A DNA stretch of 64,000 nt from Marinomonas shanghaiensis (GTDB lineage Bacteria > Pseudomonadota > Gammaproteobacteria > Pseudomonadales > Marinomonadaceae), in the NCBI RefSeq assembly GCF_003259175.1, contig NZ_QGOK01000014.1, positions 1 through 64,000 of the forward strand, read 5' to 3'. Shown piece by piece: positions 38,121-46,591 of the stretch (the stretch's first letter is position 1; the number at the start of each line of letters is the position of its first letter). The notes below the pieces were generated by a model. That model saw only the letters and a program-made list of their open reading frames with translations. It did no database searches and was not told the DNA's origin. The translations under genes were made by a program, and so were the position numbers.

Positions 38121-39830
38121 CTACGCTTGGGTGATATCTTTAAACGCCTGAAATTGCGATAAATACACTTTGCCAGTGAGGTGTTGCAAAAATCCACTGC
38201 ATTCTAGATGATCCATAACGGGTCCTTTCACTTCTGAAAGCGAAAGTGTAATGTTCAAGCTGCTAAGTTGAAGATTTAAGGCTTCGAGCATTTCCAAGGC
38301 GCTGAAATCAATTTCATTAACCGCACTGCATTGAATAACCACATGATTGATCTCTTTACGCTGACTGATGGTGTCTATGATGTGATCTTCCAAAAAAGTC
38401 GCATTGGCAAAGAATAAGCTTTCATCAGGTCGTAAACAGAGTAAGTGAGAAGAGGTTTCCACGTCGTAGCGTTTTACATTGCGGAAGTGTTCAGATCCCT
38501 TGATTAAGCCAACTTCGGCTACGTGTGGCTTCGAAGTACGATACAAATGCAAGGCAATCGATAACACTACGCCAGAAGCCACGCCGACTTCCACACCCAG
38601 CAATAGGGTAATGATTATGGTGGCGAGTACGGCATAGAAATCACTACGTGAAAACAGCCATGTCTTTTTCAAGATAGAGAAATCGATCAAGGTAGTGACC
38701 GCGACAATGATGGTCGCCGCCAATGTGGCCTTAGGCAAAAAGTACAGCATCGGCGTTAATAATAAAGATGCAATCATAATACCTAGAGCCGTCATCACAC
38801 TGGCAAGCTGAGTTACTGCACCAGCATCAAAGTTGACCACGGAGCGAGAAAATCCCCCTGTCACCGGAAAACCACCTGATATCCCTGAGGCGATGTTGGC
38901 GGCACCTAAGCCGATCAGTTCTTGGTTCGGTTTGACTTTTTCCCGTCTTTTGGCGCCTAGTGTTTTCCCTACGGAAATAGATTCCACATAGCCAATGATT
39001 GAAATCATCAATGCCGGCAAAGCGAGTTCTTTAATCAGCTCTAGTGAAGGCAAGGTCAATGTCAAACTTGGTAATCCAGCAGGAATATGGCCCGTTATGG
39101 CTACCCCGTGGGACTGTAGATCGTACAGATAGACAATCGCCAAGCTAGAAAGCACGCCAAGAATCGGCGCCGTTTTCGCCAACGACGCAGCGGATGCTTC
39201 AGGTACTGTTAGCATGATCAAAACTCGCTTGGCGTGACGACGAGCCAGCAGCAAAAATGCGATCACGGAAACGCCAATCACAAAGGTAATTGGCTTAAAT
39301 TGCTCGATGTTTTCCAACATGGACAACAATTGTGTAACGACGTTGTCGCCATGGGCTTGGATGCCCAGAATGTGCTTTAACTGCCCCAAAGCAATGATGA
39401 TTCCTGAGGCGGTAATAAAGCCTGAAATCACCGAATGAGAAAGAAAATTAGTGACCATGCCGAGTTTCATTACACCCATGATCATCAACATCACACCAGA
39501 TAGGAGAGCAAGAGTGATGGCACCTGTCAGGTAACTTGCTGTGCCTTGTTCGGCAATGACGGCAAGTGCCGTCGCCGTCATCAGTGACGCCACAGCAACA
39601 GGGCCAACAGATAAAGTGGTGCTTGTTCCAAACAGTGCGTATAAAACCAAAGGCAAAATACTGGAATATAAGCCCACTTCTGGCGGTACCCCAGCCAGCA
39701 TGGCGTAAGCCAGCGACTGAGGAATCAGCAACATAGTGACGATGAAAGCCGCCGTGGCGTCTTGGCTGAACTGGCTGCGATTATAGGTCGTTAACCAAGA
39801 CAGAGCAGGAATGAAACGAGCAATGGTCAT
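38121..39830 (-). CDS. SulP/SLC26 family sulfate permease
   Basis: The 569-residue inner-membrane anion transporter has the SulP signature LIPQSLAYAMLAGVPPEVGLYSS near residues 35-57, about 12 hydrophobic spans, and a cytoplasmic C-terminal STAS domain (about 425-560). I start at ATG 39830, 13 bp after the upstream SQR gene; an earlier ATG would overlap it. It is the last gene of the persulfide dioxygenase-SQR operon, consistent with exchange of sulfate, sulfite or bicarbonate; direction and substrate are not visible. Confidence 0.93.
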   Translation of the reverse strand: MTIARFIPALSWLTTYNRSQFSQDATAAFIVTMLLIPQSLAYAMLAGVPPEVGLYSSILPLVLYALFGTSTTLSVGPVAVASLMTATALAVIAEQGTASYLTGAITLALLSGVMLMIMGVMKLGMVTNFLSHSVISGFITASGIIIALGQLKHILGIQAHGDNVVTQLLSMLENIEQFKPITFVIGVSVIAFLLLARRHAKRVLIMLTVPEASAASLAKTAPILGVLSSLAIVYLYDLQSHGVAITGHIPAGLPSLTLTLPSLELIKELALPALMISIIGYVESISVGKTLGAKRREKVKPNQELIGLGAANIASGISGGFPVTGGFSRSVVNFDAGAVTQLASVMTALGIMIASLLLTPMLYFLPKATLAATIIVAVTTLIDFSILKKTWLFSRSDFYAVLATIIITLLLGVEVGVASGVVLSIALHLYRTSKPHVAEVGLIKGSEHFRNVKRYDVETSSHLLCLRPDESLFFANATFLEDHIIDTISQRKEINHVVIQCSAVNEIDFSALEMLEALNLQLSSLNITLSLSEVKGPVMDHLECSGFLQHLTGKVYLSQFQAFKDITQA

Positions 39831-39843
39831 CTTAAATCTCTCA

Positions 39844-41433
39844 TTACTTACGCATTGTCGGTTTAACGAACCATTCATGGCCTTTCAGCATACCGTGCCA
39901 GTAGAACGGAGGCAGTAAATCTTCTTTGAGCATCCAAGCAAGATAGGTGGGTTTGGTGCCATCGTTAAGCCATTTCGGGAAGGTGGGTAGTAGCTTTCCG
40001 CCGTAACTAAATTCCGCTAAAACAATCTTGCCGCGCTCTACAGTCAGTGGGCAGGAGCCGTAGCCGTCGTAAATGGCGCTTATGGTCTTTCCATCAATGG
40101 CATCGGCAATGTTTTGTGCCACGACTGGCGCTTGTTTGCGAGCTGCTGCCATGGTTTTTGCGTTTGGTGTGTTGCTGACATCACCCAGTGACCAGATGTT
40201 TTTGAACTGGGTGTGTTGCAAGGTTTCCTTATCCACATCCACCCAACCAGCCGCATCCACCAATGGGCTATTGCGGATAAAGTCTGGTGCCGTCTGAGGT
40301 GGACAAACATGCAGCATATCGAACTCGGTCTCAATGATGGTTTTTTCACCGTCTTTGTTTATGGTGGCGAAATAGGCGCGTTTATTCGGGCCGTCCACCT
40401 TCACTAAGTTGTGAGTGAAGTGAGTATTCACTTGGTACTTTTGAATATAACTTTCTAGCGCCGGAACATAGTCCGCAACGCCAAATAATACCGCCCCAGC
40501 GTTGTAAAATGAGACATGGATGTCTTTCAGTTTGTCGTTTTTCAGCCAATGGTCACAAGACAAATACATGGCTTTTTGTGGCGCGCCTGCGCATTTGATT
40601 GGCATGGGCGGCTGGCTGAATACGGCTTTGCCACCCTTTAGATTTTTCACCAGTTCCCACGTATAAGGCGCCAAGTTGTAACGATAGTTTGAAGTCACAC
40701 CATTACGCCCCAACGTGTCTGATAAGCCCTCAATGGCATCCCAGTTAAGTTTAATCCCCGCCGCTACGACCAAATATTGATAGGCAATGATTTGGCCGTT
40801 TTCGAGCATAACTTGATTGTCATTCGGCAAGAAGGTTTGTACGGCTTCTTTTAGCCATGTGGTGTGGGCGGGAATCACGTCGGCCATGTTGCGGCGCGTA
40901 TTGGCTGCTTTAAACACACCACCGCCAACCAGCGTCCAGCCAGGCTGGTAAAAATGGCTGTCGGCTGGATCAATTAAGCAGATTTTCAACCCAGGTTTAC
41001 GCTTTAATAAACTGGCGGCGGTCGAAATACCCGCCGAGCCTGCACCAACCACGACAACATCATATTGAGCATCTGCCTTACTGTTGTTTATAGTAGCGCT
41101 TGCCATTGACTCTTGAGCAGCCTGCCAAATCTGGCTTGAGCGGTTGCCAGTACGGCAGTAGGCGTGAATATTATCAGCATTTTTAATCGCCGCCTGAAAG
41201 GCTGTGACATCAGATGCAGTCATTTGCCCGCCAGCAAAAGGGATATGCTCAGCGTGAAGGTTCTTTTCTTTCGCATAAGCGGCCACTTCGGAAAACGGCA
41301 GTTGTCCTTCTTCTTCCCCATCGGGTCGGTTACAGATGATAAGCGTAACGCCCGAAGCGGCTAACGTGTCTATGTCTTCTAAGCGGATTTGCTCAGAAAC
41401 GGAATAGTTGTCTGTGATTATTTTGCGTAACAT
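39844..41433 (-). CDS. DUF442-sulfide:quinone oxidoreductase fusion
   Basis: The 529-residue protein has two parts. Residues 1-110 are a DUF442/Blh-type phosphatase-like domain with YCRTGNRSS (C93) at the active-loop position; this domain is found in sulfur transferases (TIGR01244). Residues 124-529 are a type II sulfide:quinone oxidoreductase with FAD motif VVVGAGSAG and the redox cysteines C281 (IKCAGAPQK) and C461 (GYGSCPL). SQR oxidises sulfide to a persulfide and passes electrons to quinone. The fusion could move the sulfane sulfur on directly. Third of the divergent sulfur module, counting from the regulator. Confidence 0.9.
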   Translation of the reverse strand: MLRKIITDNYSVSEQIRLEDIDTLAASGVTLIICNRPDGEEEGQLPFSEVAAYAKEKNLHAEHIPFAGGQMTASDVTAFQAAIKNADNIHAYCRTGNRSSQIWQAAQESMASATINNSKADAQYDVVVVGAGSAGISTAASLLKRKPGLKICLIDPADSHFYQPGWTLVGGGVFKAANTRRNMADVIPAHTTWLKEAVQTFLPNDNQVMLENGQIIAYQYLVVAAGIKLNWDAIEGLSDTLGRNGVTSNYRYNLAPYTWELVKNLKGGKAVFSQPPMPIKCAGAPQKAMYLSCDHWLKNDKLKDIHVSFYNAGAVLFGVADYVPALESYIQKYQVNTHFTHNLVKVDGPNKRAYFATINKDGEKTIIETEFDMLHVCPPQTAPDFIRNSPLVDAAGWVDVDKETLQHTQFKNIWSLGDVSNTPNAKTMAAARKQAPVVAQNIADAIDGKTISAIYDGYGSCPLTVERGKIVLAEFSYGGKLLPTFPKWLNDGTKPTYLAWMLKEDLLPPFYWHGMLKGHEWFVKPTMRK

Positions 41434-41507
41434 GGCTGTTCTCTCTTTTTATCATGTCACCGACTAAAGTGAGGTGACTTATTGTTTTTGTTGGTAAGAG
41501 CTACGAT

Positions 41508-42389
41508 TTATTTAAACGCATTCAACGGAATCTTTAAGTAAGACAAACCATTATTTTCTGGCTCTGGCATGTGTCCTGCTCTCATATTGATTTGCAGAGA
41601 TGGCAAAATAAGGCGAGGCATGGCCAAGGTTTTGTCGCGGGTTTCACGCAATTCCACAAAGGTTTCTTTGCTGATGCCTTTTTTGACATGAATGTTTAAT
41701 GCACGTTGGGCTTTGACGGTCGTTTCGTATTCCAACTCACGGCCATTTGGACAATAGTCGTGACACATGAAGATACGGTGATCTTCTGGCAAGGCTAAAA
41801 TTTTCTGTACCGAATCGAACAAGGTTCCCGCATCACCGCCGGGGAAGTCAGCACGGGCCGTACCTGCATCTGGCATAAACAAGGTGTCACCAACAAAAAC
41901 GGCATCACCTAATACATGGGTGAAGCAAGCGGGTGTATGGCCAGGAGTATGAAGCGCAGTGCATAACATCGAGCCAACTTGATAGTGCTCACCGTCATGA
42001 AACAGATGATCGAATTGTGAACCATCCAGTTTAAACTCAGTGCCTTCGTTGAATATTTTGCCAAAGGTGTCTTGTACTATGGTGATTTGTTCACCAATGC
42101 CTATTTTGCCGCCCACTTTGCTTTGAATGTAAGGCGCAGCAGAAAGATGGTCGGCATGGACATGAGTTTCAATGAGCCATTCCACTTTCAGTTTGTGTGT
42201 GGTGACGTACTCAATAATGCTGTCGGCGCCTTTGTAAGATGTGCCGCCAGAGGCATAGTCGAAATCGAGTACGCTATCAACAATGGCGCAGCTTGAGGAG
42301 GTGGGATCTTTAACCACATAGGAAAAGGTGTTGGAGTCTTTATCGAAAAACGCCGCTACTTCAGGTTTGGTCACTATCGTATTTGTCAT
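41508..42389 (-). CDS. Persulfide dioxygenase, metallo-beta-lactamase fold (ETHE1/Blh type)
   Basis: The 293-residue MBL-fold protein has THVHADH (H76, H78, D80, H81) and HTPGHTPAC, and DTLFMPDAGTARADFPGGD, the signature of persulfide dioxygenases binding a single iron. It oxidises glutathione persulfide to sulfite. It is first in the operon behind a sigma-54 promoter and upstream of the SQR fusion, forming the complete route sulfide-persulfide-sulfite. Confidence 0.92.
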   Translation of the reverse strand: MTNTIVTKPEVAAFFDKDSNTFSYVVKDPTSSSCAIVDSVLDFDYASGGTSYKGADSIIEYVTTHKLKVEWLIETHVHADHLSAAPYIQSKVGGKIGIGEQITIVQDTFGKIFNEGTEFKLDGSQFDHLFHDGEHYQVGSMLCTALHTPGHTPACFTHVLGDAVFVGDTLFMPDAGTARADFPGGDAGTLFDSVQKILALPEDHRIFMCHDYCPNGRELEYETTVKAQRALNIHVKKGISKETFVELRETRDKTLAMPRLILPSLQINMRAGHMPEPENNGLSYLKIPLNAFK

Positions 42390-42460
42390 GTTTCACCTCG
42401 TATCTAATTTTCCATACACTCAAATGATTTTCTCATTTGCTGGTTTAATAACTCTAATAG

Positions 42461-42477
42461 AGCAGAAAGTGTGCCAA
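42461..42477 (-). promoter_or_regulatory. Sigma-54 (-24/-12) promoter of the persulfide dioxygenase operon
   Basis: On the minus strand the stretch reads TTGGCACACTTTCTGCT. GG (-24) and GC (-12) are exactly 10 nt apart and the TGGCAC upstream half is perfect. The start would be near 42450, about 60 nt before the ATG. The divergent activator is a sigma-54 enhancer-binding protein, so the promoter class and regulator match. Confidence 0.75.
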
Positions 42478-42534
42478 GGTTTTTTGATTTTCTTAAGTTA
42501 TTGAAATATATGTTTTTAATTTAAAAATAAAAAT

Positions 42535-42551
42535 TTCTAATTAAATTAGAA
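42535..42551. promoter_or_regulatory. Candidate activator-binding palindrome (UAS)
   Basis: TTCTAAT-TAA-ATTAGAA is a perfect 7-bp inverted repeat with a 3-bp spacer, about 85-100 bp upstream of the predicted sigma-54 start, a normal enhancer distance. A smaller dyad GTCA-tatt-TGAC (42573-42584) and three TTGAC repeats lie beside it. Binding by the adjacent activator is inferred. Confidence 0.4.
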
Positions 42552-42615
42552 TTGACTAATGTAGAGTCTATTGTCATATTTGACTTAATTTTTTGACAAA
42601 AATGGCAATCTCTTT

Positions 42616-43968
42616 ATGAACATCATCGCGTCTGATTCCTCTTCTTTTGATGGTCTAGCCAGTATGTTAGAGGGCTATGATTGTCCAGCCATTTTAGTGT
42701 CGGTGGATTACCGAATTCTTGCCATTAATCAGCATTACCGAGATGAATTTGGGGAGGTTCCTTTGCAGCAAAATAAACGCTGTTTTGAAGTCTCCCATGG
42801 GTTTAATGTGCCTTGTGATGAAGCGGGGGAAGATTGTCCTCTGTCGGCTACCTTGCTATCTGGGCGTAAGGAACGTGTACTGCATATTCATCAAACCCCC
42901 AGAGGTAAAGAGCACGTGGATGTTGAAATGCTGCCGATTCATGACAGCCAAGGACAGCTGCTGTTTTTTGTCGAGTTACTTCGCTCTGTGTCGGTGGCGA
43001 GCGTACAAGGCAGCGGCAACAAACTGGTGGGTTCGAGTAAAGCGTTTAACCGCATGTTGGAAAAAATCACTCGAGTGAGTGATAGTGATGCCTCTGTTTT
43101 ACTGCTTGGAGAATCCGGTAGTGGTAAAGAGCTGGTCGCGCACGCTGTTCATCAGGGCGGTCATCGAGCGAACAACGCCATGGTGACATTAGAGTGCGCT
43201 GGGCTGACGGATTCTTTATTTGAAAGCGAGCTATTTGGCCATGTCAAAGGCTCGTTCACTGGGGCACACAGCAACCGCGTTGGCTTAGTTGAATTGGCTA
43301 ATGGCGGCACACTGTTTTTGGACGAAATTGGCGATGTCCCCTTATCAATGCAAGTGAAACTATTGCGACTCATTGAAACGGGGGCATTTCGTCCCGTTGG
43401 CTCTTCCACCGTCAAGCACACTAATTTTCGATTAATTTGTGCCACGCATAAAAACCTCGCGCAAATGGTGAAAGCAGGCGAGTTTCGTCAAGATTTATAC
43501 TATCGGATCAACGTGTTTCCTATTCATGTGCCTTCCTTACGAGAACGCCAAGACGACCTCGTTTTGTTGACCAACACCTTGTTAAAGCGCCTTAGTAAAC
43601 GTAAGGAATATCATTTGACAGACACGGCGATGCAGGTGTTAAAGCAATATAATTTTCCGGGCAACATTCGTGAACTGAACAACATTCTTAATCGAGCGAC
43701 TCTTTTAACCGATACAAACTTGATTGAACGCAGCACCATTGAGGAATGCTTGGAGATCGATCGCGAACTTGATTCACTGACGGTGTCTTTATCTTCGTTG
43801 CCTTCATCCAGTGTCAGTCGCCTTGGTGAAGGCGGCGAGTGGCTGGACCTAAAAGCCGCGGAAAAACGTTATCTGTCTGAACTGATGGCGTTTTACCAAG
43901 ATGACAAAGAGCAAGTCGCCAAGATCGCTGGCATTAGTTTGAGATCCTTGTATCGGAAGTTGGAATAG
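42616..43968 (+). CDS. fisR: FisR-like sigma-54 activator, sulfane-sulfur sensor
   Basis: The 450-residue enhancer-binding protein has an N-terminal sensory domain with C56, C67 and C74 (spacing 11 and 7, matching my recollection of the three sensor cysteines of FisR). A sigma-54 AAA+ domain follows with Walker A GESGSGKE (165-172), GSFTGA (212-217; the usual motif is GAFTGA) and Walker B FLDEIGD. A Fis-type helix-turn-helix lies at the C-terminus (KEQVAKIAGISLRSLYRKL). It is divergent from the persulfide dioxygenase-SQR-SulP operon. Modification of the cysteines by polysulfide should switch on ATPase activity. Confidence 0.85.
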   Translation: MNIIASDSSSFDGLASMLEGYDCPAILVSVDYRILAINQHYRDEFGEVPLQQNKRCFEVSHGFNVPCDEAGEDCPLSATLLSGRKERVLHIHQTPRGKEHVDVEMLPIHDSQGQLLFFVELLRSVSVASVQGSGNKLVGSSKAFNRMLEKITRVSDSDASVLLLGESGSGKELVAHAVHQGGHRANNAMVTLECAGLTDSLFESELFGHVKGSFTGAHSNRVGLVELANGGTLFLDEIGDVPLSMQVKLLRLIETGAFRPVGSSTVKHTNFRLICATHKNLAQMVKAGEFRQDLYYRINVFPIHVPSLRERQDDLVLLTNTLLKRLSKRKEYHLTDTAMQVLKQYNFPGNIRELNNILNRATLLTDTNLIERSTIEECLEIDRELDSLTVSLSSLPSSSVSRLGEGGEWLDLKAAEKRYLSELMAFYQDDKEQVAKIAGISLRSLYRKLE

Positions 43969-44105
43969 TTGTTTTTTCAGGATGTTTTACATAAAGTATC
44001 AAAAAAAATGCTTTATGGTTTAAATAAGATACTTGTGGTCGAGTTTGTGTCGCTATGAATCCTTACTATAACGACTCTAAAGGTTGAAACAGTAAGGTGA
44101 AGATT

Positions 44106-44639
44106 ATGAAAAAAGTATGTCTTATAACAGCTGCTTTGGGTGGCCTAGTGTCAACAAGTGGTTATGCATTTGAGCTGACAAGCCAAGATATTCAAGAGGG
44201 ACAGAAGATACCGCAAGCGTTTGAGTTTGACGGTTTTGGTTGTTCAGGATCGAATAAATCCCCACAACTGCAGTGGATCGATGCGCCAAAAGGCACGAAA
44301 AGTTACGCTATTACTGTGTACGATCCAGACGCTCCATCAGGCAGTGGTTGGTGGCATTGGTCGGCGTTTAATATTCCGGCTTCTATTACGTCTTTGGCTC
44401 AAGGTGCAGATTTAACTAAGCTTGGCGCGACAGAACTGAAATCAGATTACGGTAGCGTTGGTTTTGGCGGTGTTTGTCCTCCTCAAGGTGATAATATGCA
44501 TCGCTATCAATTTACTGTTTGGGCGTTGCCTGTCGAAAAGCTGGATTTAAGCGCAGACGTATCCGCTGCATTAGCAGGCTTTACTGTCCGCAGCATGGCA
44601 ATTGGCAAGGCTGTGCTAGTTGCGCCTTATAACCGTTAA
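44106..44639 (+). CDS. YbhB/YbcL family (PEBP-like) periplasmic protein
   Basis: The 177-residue protein has a signal peptide (MKKVCLITAALGG...SGYA, about 20 residues) and a phosphatidylethanolamine-binding-protein fold, with DPDAPSGSGWWHW and GGVCPPQGD/HRYQFTVWAL as the ligand-site blocks. Function in bacteria is poorly known. ATG 44106 follows AAGG; a GTG at 44097 is in frame but less likely. It is 20 bp before the AraC-type gene and may be co-transcribed or regulated by it. Confidence 0.88.
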   Translation: MKKVCLITAALGGLVSTSGYAFELTSQDIQEGQKIPQAFEFDGFGCSGSNKSPQLQWIDAPKGTKSYAITVYDPDAPSGSGWWHWSAFNIPASITSLAQGADLTKLGATELKSDYGSVGFGGVCPPQGDNMHRYQFTVWALPVEKLDLSADVSAALAGFTVRSMAIGKAVLVAPYNR

Positions 44640-44659
44640 TTATCTATCTAGGAGTAAAA

Positions 44660-45433
44660 ATGCGTCCTGCTTTTAAGGTCAGTCAAATGTATGGTCAGCA
44701 AACACAGCGACTGCGCAATGTGGCCATTCTTACTCCTAGTCTTTTCAAAATTCGTTCAGGGCGCAAACGTTTATTTTGGCAGGATGATGTGTTGGACTTT
44801 GATGCCTCAACATTATTATTAACGAAAGCAGGACAACAACTGACGTTTGAAAATGAGCCAAGTAAAGAACGCTTTTTGTCCGTGCAGATGATTTTTTTAT
44901 TGCCGCCTGCAGAAGACATGATACAGATGAGCATTAAGGTAGCTAAGAATGAATGCTCGCCACGTTTTAAACCTAATCGTTCAGTGATGGCGAGTCTCGA
45001 CTTCTTGTTGGAATTAGATACACAGAGTGTGAGTGAAACGACTCAGGCGTATTGGTTAAATGGCTTTTACCAGCAATTGGCTGAAGCGGGTAAACTGCAT
45101 CTTATCTTTGAAGGGCATTCAGTTTCTTTTGAACAAAAAATCACCGAGCTTTTACAACAAGCACCATGGCAAGATTATCAATTGGATCAAGTTGCCACGC
45201 ATTTTTCGATGAGTCGGGCAACTTTGATTCGTCGTTTAAAAGAAGAAAATACGCAGTTTAGAACCTTGCTGACCCGAGTACGTATGAATCATGCTCTTAG
45301 CCTGATGCAACAAGGTTACCGCCAACAAATAGACATTGCTGTGCGTTGTGGTTACCAGTCTCAAGAGCGATTTAGCCAGCGCTTTTATAAGTCGTTTGGG
45401 ATTACGCCAAGTCAGTATATAAGGACGCTTTAA
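44660..45433 (+). CDS. AraC-family transcriptional regulator
   Basis: The 257-residue protein has an N-terminal ligand/cupin-like domain (about 1-140) and a C-terminal AraC DNA-binding domain with two helix-turn-helices (QLDQVATHFSMSRATLIRRLKEE and IDIAVRCGYQSQERFSQRFYKSFGITPSQY). It has a TAGGAG ribosome site. It lies downstream of the PEBP-like gene and converges with an ABC exporter. Effector unknown. Confidence 0.9.
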   Translation: MRPAFKVSQMYGQQTQRLRNVAILTPSLFKIRSGRKRLFWQDDVLDFDASTLLLTKAGQQLTFENEPSKERFLSVQMIFLLPPAEDMIQMSIKVAKNECSPRFKPNRSVMASLDFLLELDTQSVSETTQAYWLNGFYQQLAEAGKLHLIFEGHSVSFEQKITELLQQAPWQDYQLDQVATHFSMSRATLIRRLKEENTQFRTLLTRVRMNHALSLMQQGYRQQIDIAVRCGYQSQERFSQRFYKSFGITPSQYIRTL

Positions 45434-45448
45434 GGGATTTTGTTAAAC

Positions 45449-46591
45449 TTACCCCAGTTTTTTCTTGAAGCGTAATGACGCAATGATAATTCCGCCGACA
45501 GTAAAGAGTCCTAGCCATAAGGCATCTTTGCCTAATAAAAGTAGGTTGGCATCTCGTAATGCAATGGCGCGGATCATGCGCATAAAGTGGGTGACAGGCA
45601 GGGCTTCGGCAATCCATTGGGCAGCGACTGGCATGGCATCGTAAGGAAACATAAATCCCGAGAGCAATATTGATGGCAAGAGAATAAATATGGTCATCTG
45701 CATGGCTTGTAATTGTGTTTTGGCAATAGTAGATAGTACCAATCCAAGGGTTAAGCTGGCAAAAATGAACAAAACGGAGCTGCCAAGTAGTGACAGCAAG
45801 TTGCCTTTAATGGGCACAGAAAACACCCAATGACCCACACTTAAAATAATGGCGACTTGTAATAGTCCGACTAAAACGTAAGGCGCTATTTTCCCTATCA
45901 TGAGTTCGATAGAACGCACTGGCGTGGTGATGAGAAATTCCATATTGCCGTGTTCATGTTCCCGAACGATGGCAGATGACGTAAATAAAATCATTGTCAT
46001 GGTTAGAATAACGGCCACCAACCCCGGAACAATATTCACCACAGTTCTTTGCTCTGGATTGAAGTATTGCACCACTTCGAAACTTGGCGCGGTGCGTGTT
46101 GCGCTATGGTTTGCCACTTCGTCTAGGGGCATATTGCGCAATGCTCTGATACTTGAAGCTATGACAGTATCCGAGCCATCGACTATCCATTGGCCTATCG
46201 GCTGAGTGAGTGGTGAGTCAGCCTGCTTATGATCATAGAGTGGGTGATTGAATAGGCGACGAGTCATATCGGCTGGCAAATACAGTACGGCTCTAATGTC
46301 GCCTTTGGTGATCGCGATTTCGGCTTCTTTTATGGAGCGATAACGAGCAATAAAGTCGACGGATTGCGTGGCTACCAGCGCTTGTTCGACGGCTCGGCTT
46401 TCTGATGTTTGGCTGAGGTCGACAAGGCCGACAGGAATGTGTCTGGCGTCGGTATTAATGGCGTAGCCAAACAGCATAAGTTGTACCAGCGGTATCATGA
46501 TAATCATTCCGAAGGTCATTCTATCGCGGGAAAGCTGCTTCAGCTCCTTAACGAAAATGGCATAGATTCTGATCCATATGCTAATCCCCAT
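45449..46591 (-). CDS. ABC-2 type exporter permease (YbhS/YhhJ-like)
   Basis: The 380-residue permease has an N-terminal helix (about 20-42), a large periplasmic loop and five C-terminal helices with the ABC-2 signature. I start at ATG 46591 because GGAGG lies just upstream; the longer frame starts inside the ATPase gene. It overlaps the ATPase gene by 11 bp. It completes a YbhGFS-like exporter, but only one permease is present where E. coli has ybhS and ybhR, so it may act as a homodimer. Confidence 0.88.
   Translation of the reverse strand: MGISIWIRIYAIFVKELKQLSRDRMTFGMIIMIPLVQLMLFGYAINTDARHIPVGLVDLSQTSESRAVEQALVATQSVDFIARYRSIKEAEIAITKGDIRAVLYLPADMTRRLFNHPLYDHKQADSPLTQPIGQWIVDGSDTVIASSIRALRNMPLDEVANHSATRTAPSFEVVQYFNPEQRTVVNIVPGLVAVILTMTMILFTSSAIVREHEHGNMEFLITTPVRSIELMIGKIAPYVLVGLLQVAIILSVGHWVFSVPIKGNLLSLLGSSVLFIFASLTLGLVLSTIAKTQLQAMQMTIFILLPSILLSGFMFPYDAMPVAAQWIAEALPVTHFMRMIRAIALRDANLLLLGKDALWLGLFTVGGIIIASLRFKKKLG

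Noticed and set aside
41456..41478. GTCACC/GGTGAC dyad between dioxygenase and SQR genes as terminator
   Set aside because: Short stem, 11-nt loop and no T-run; more likely incidental or an mRNA-stability element within the operon.
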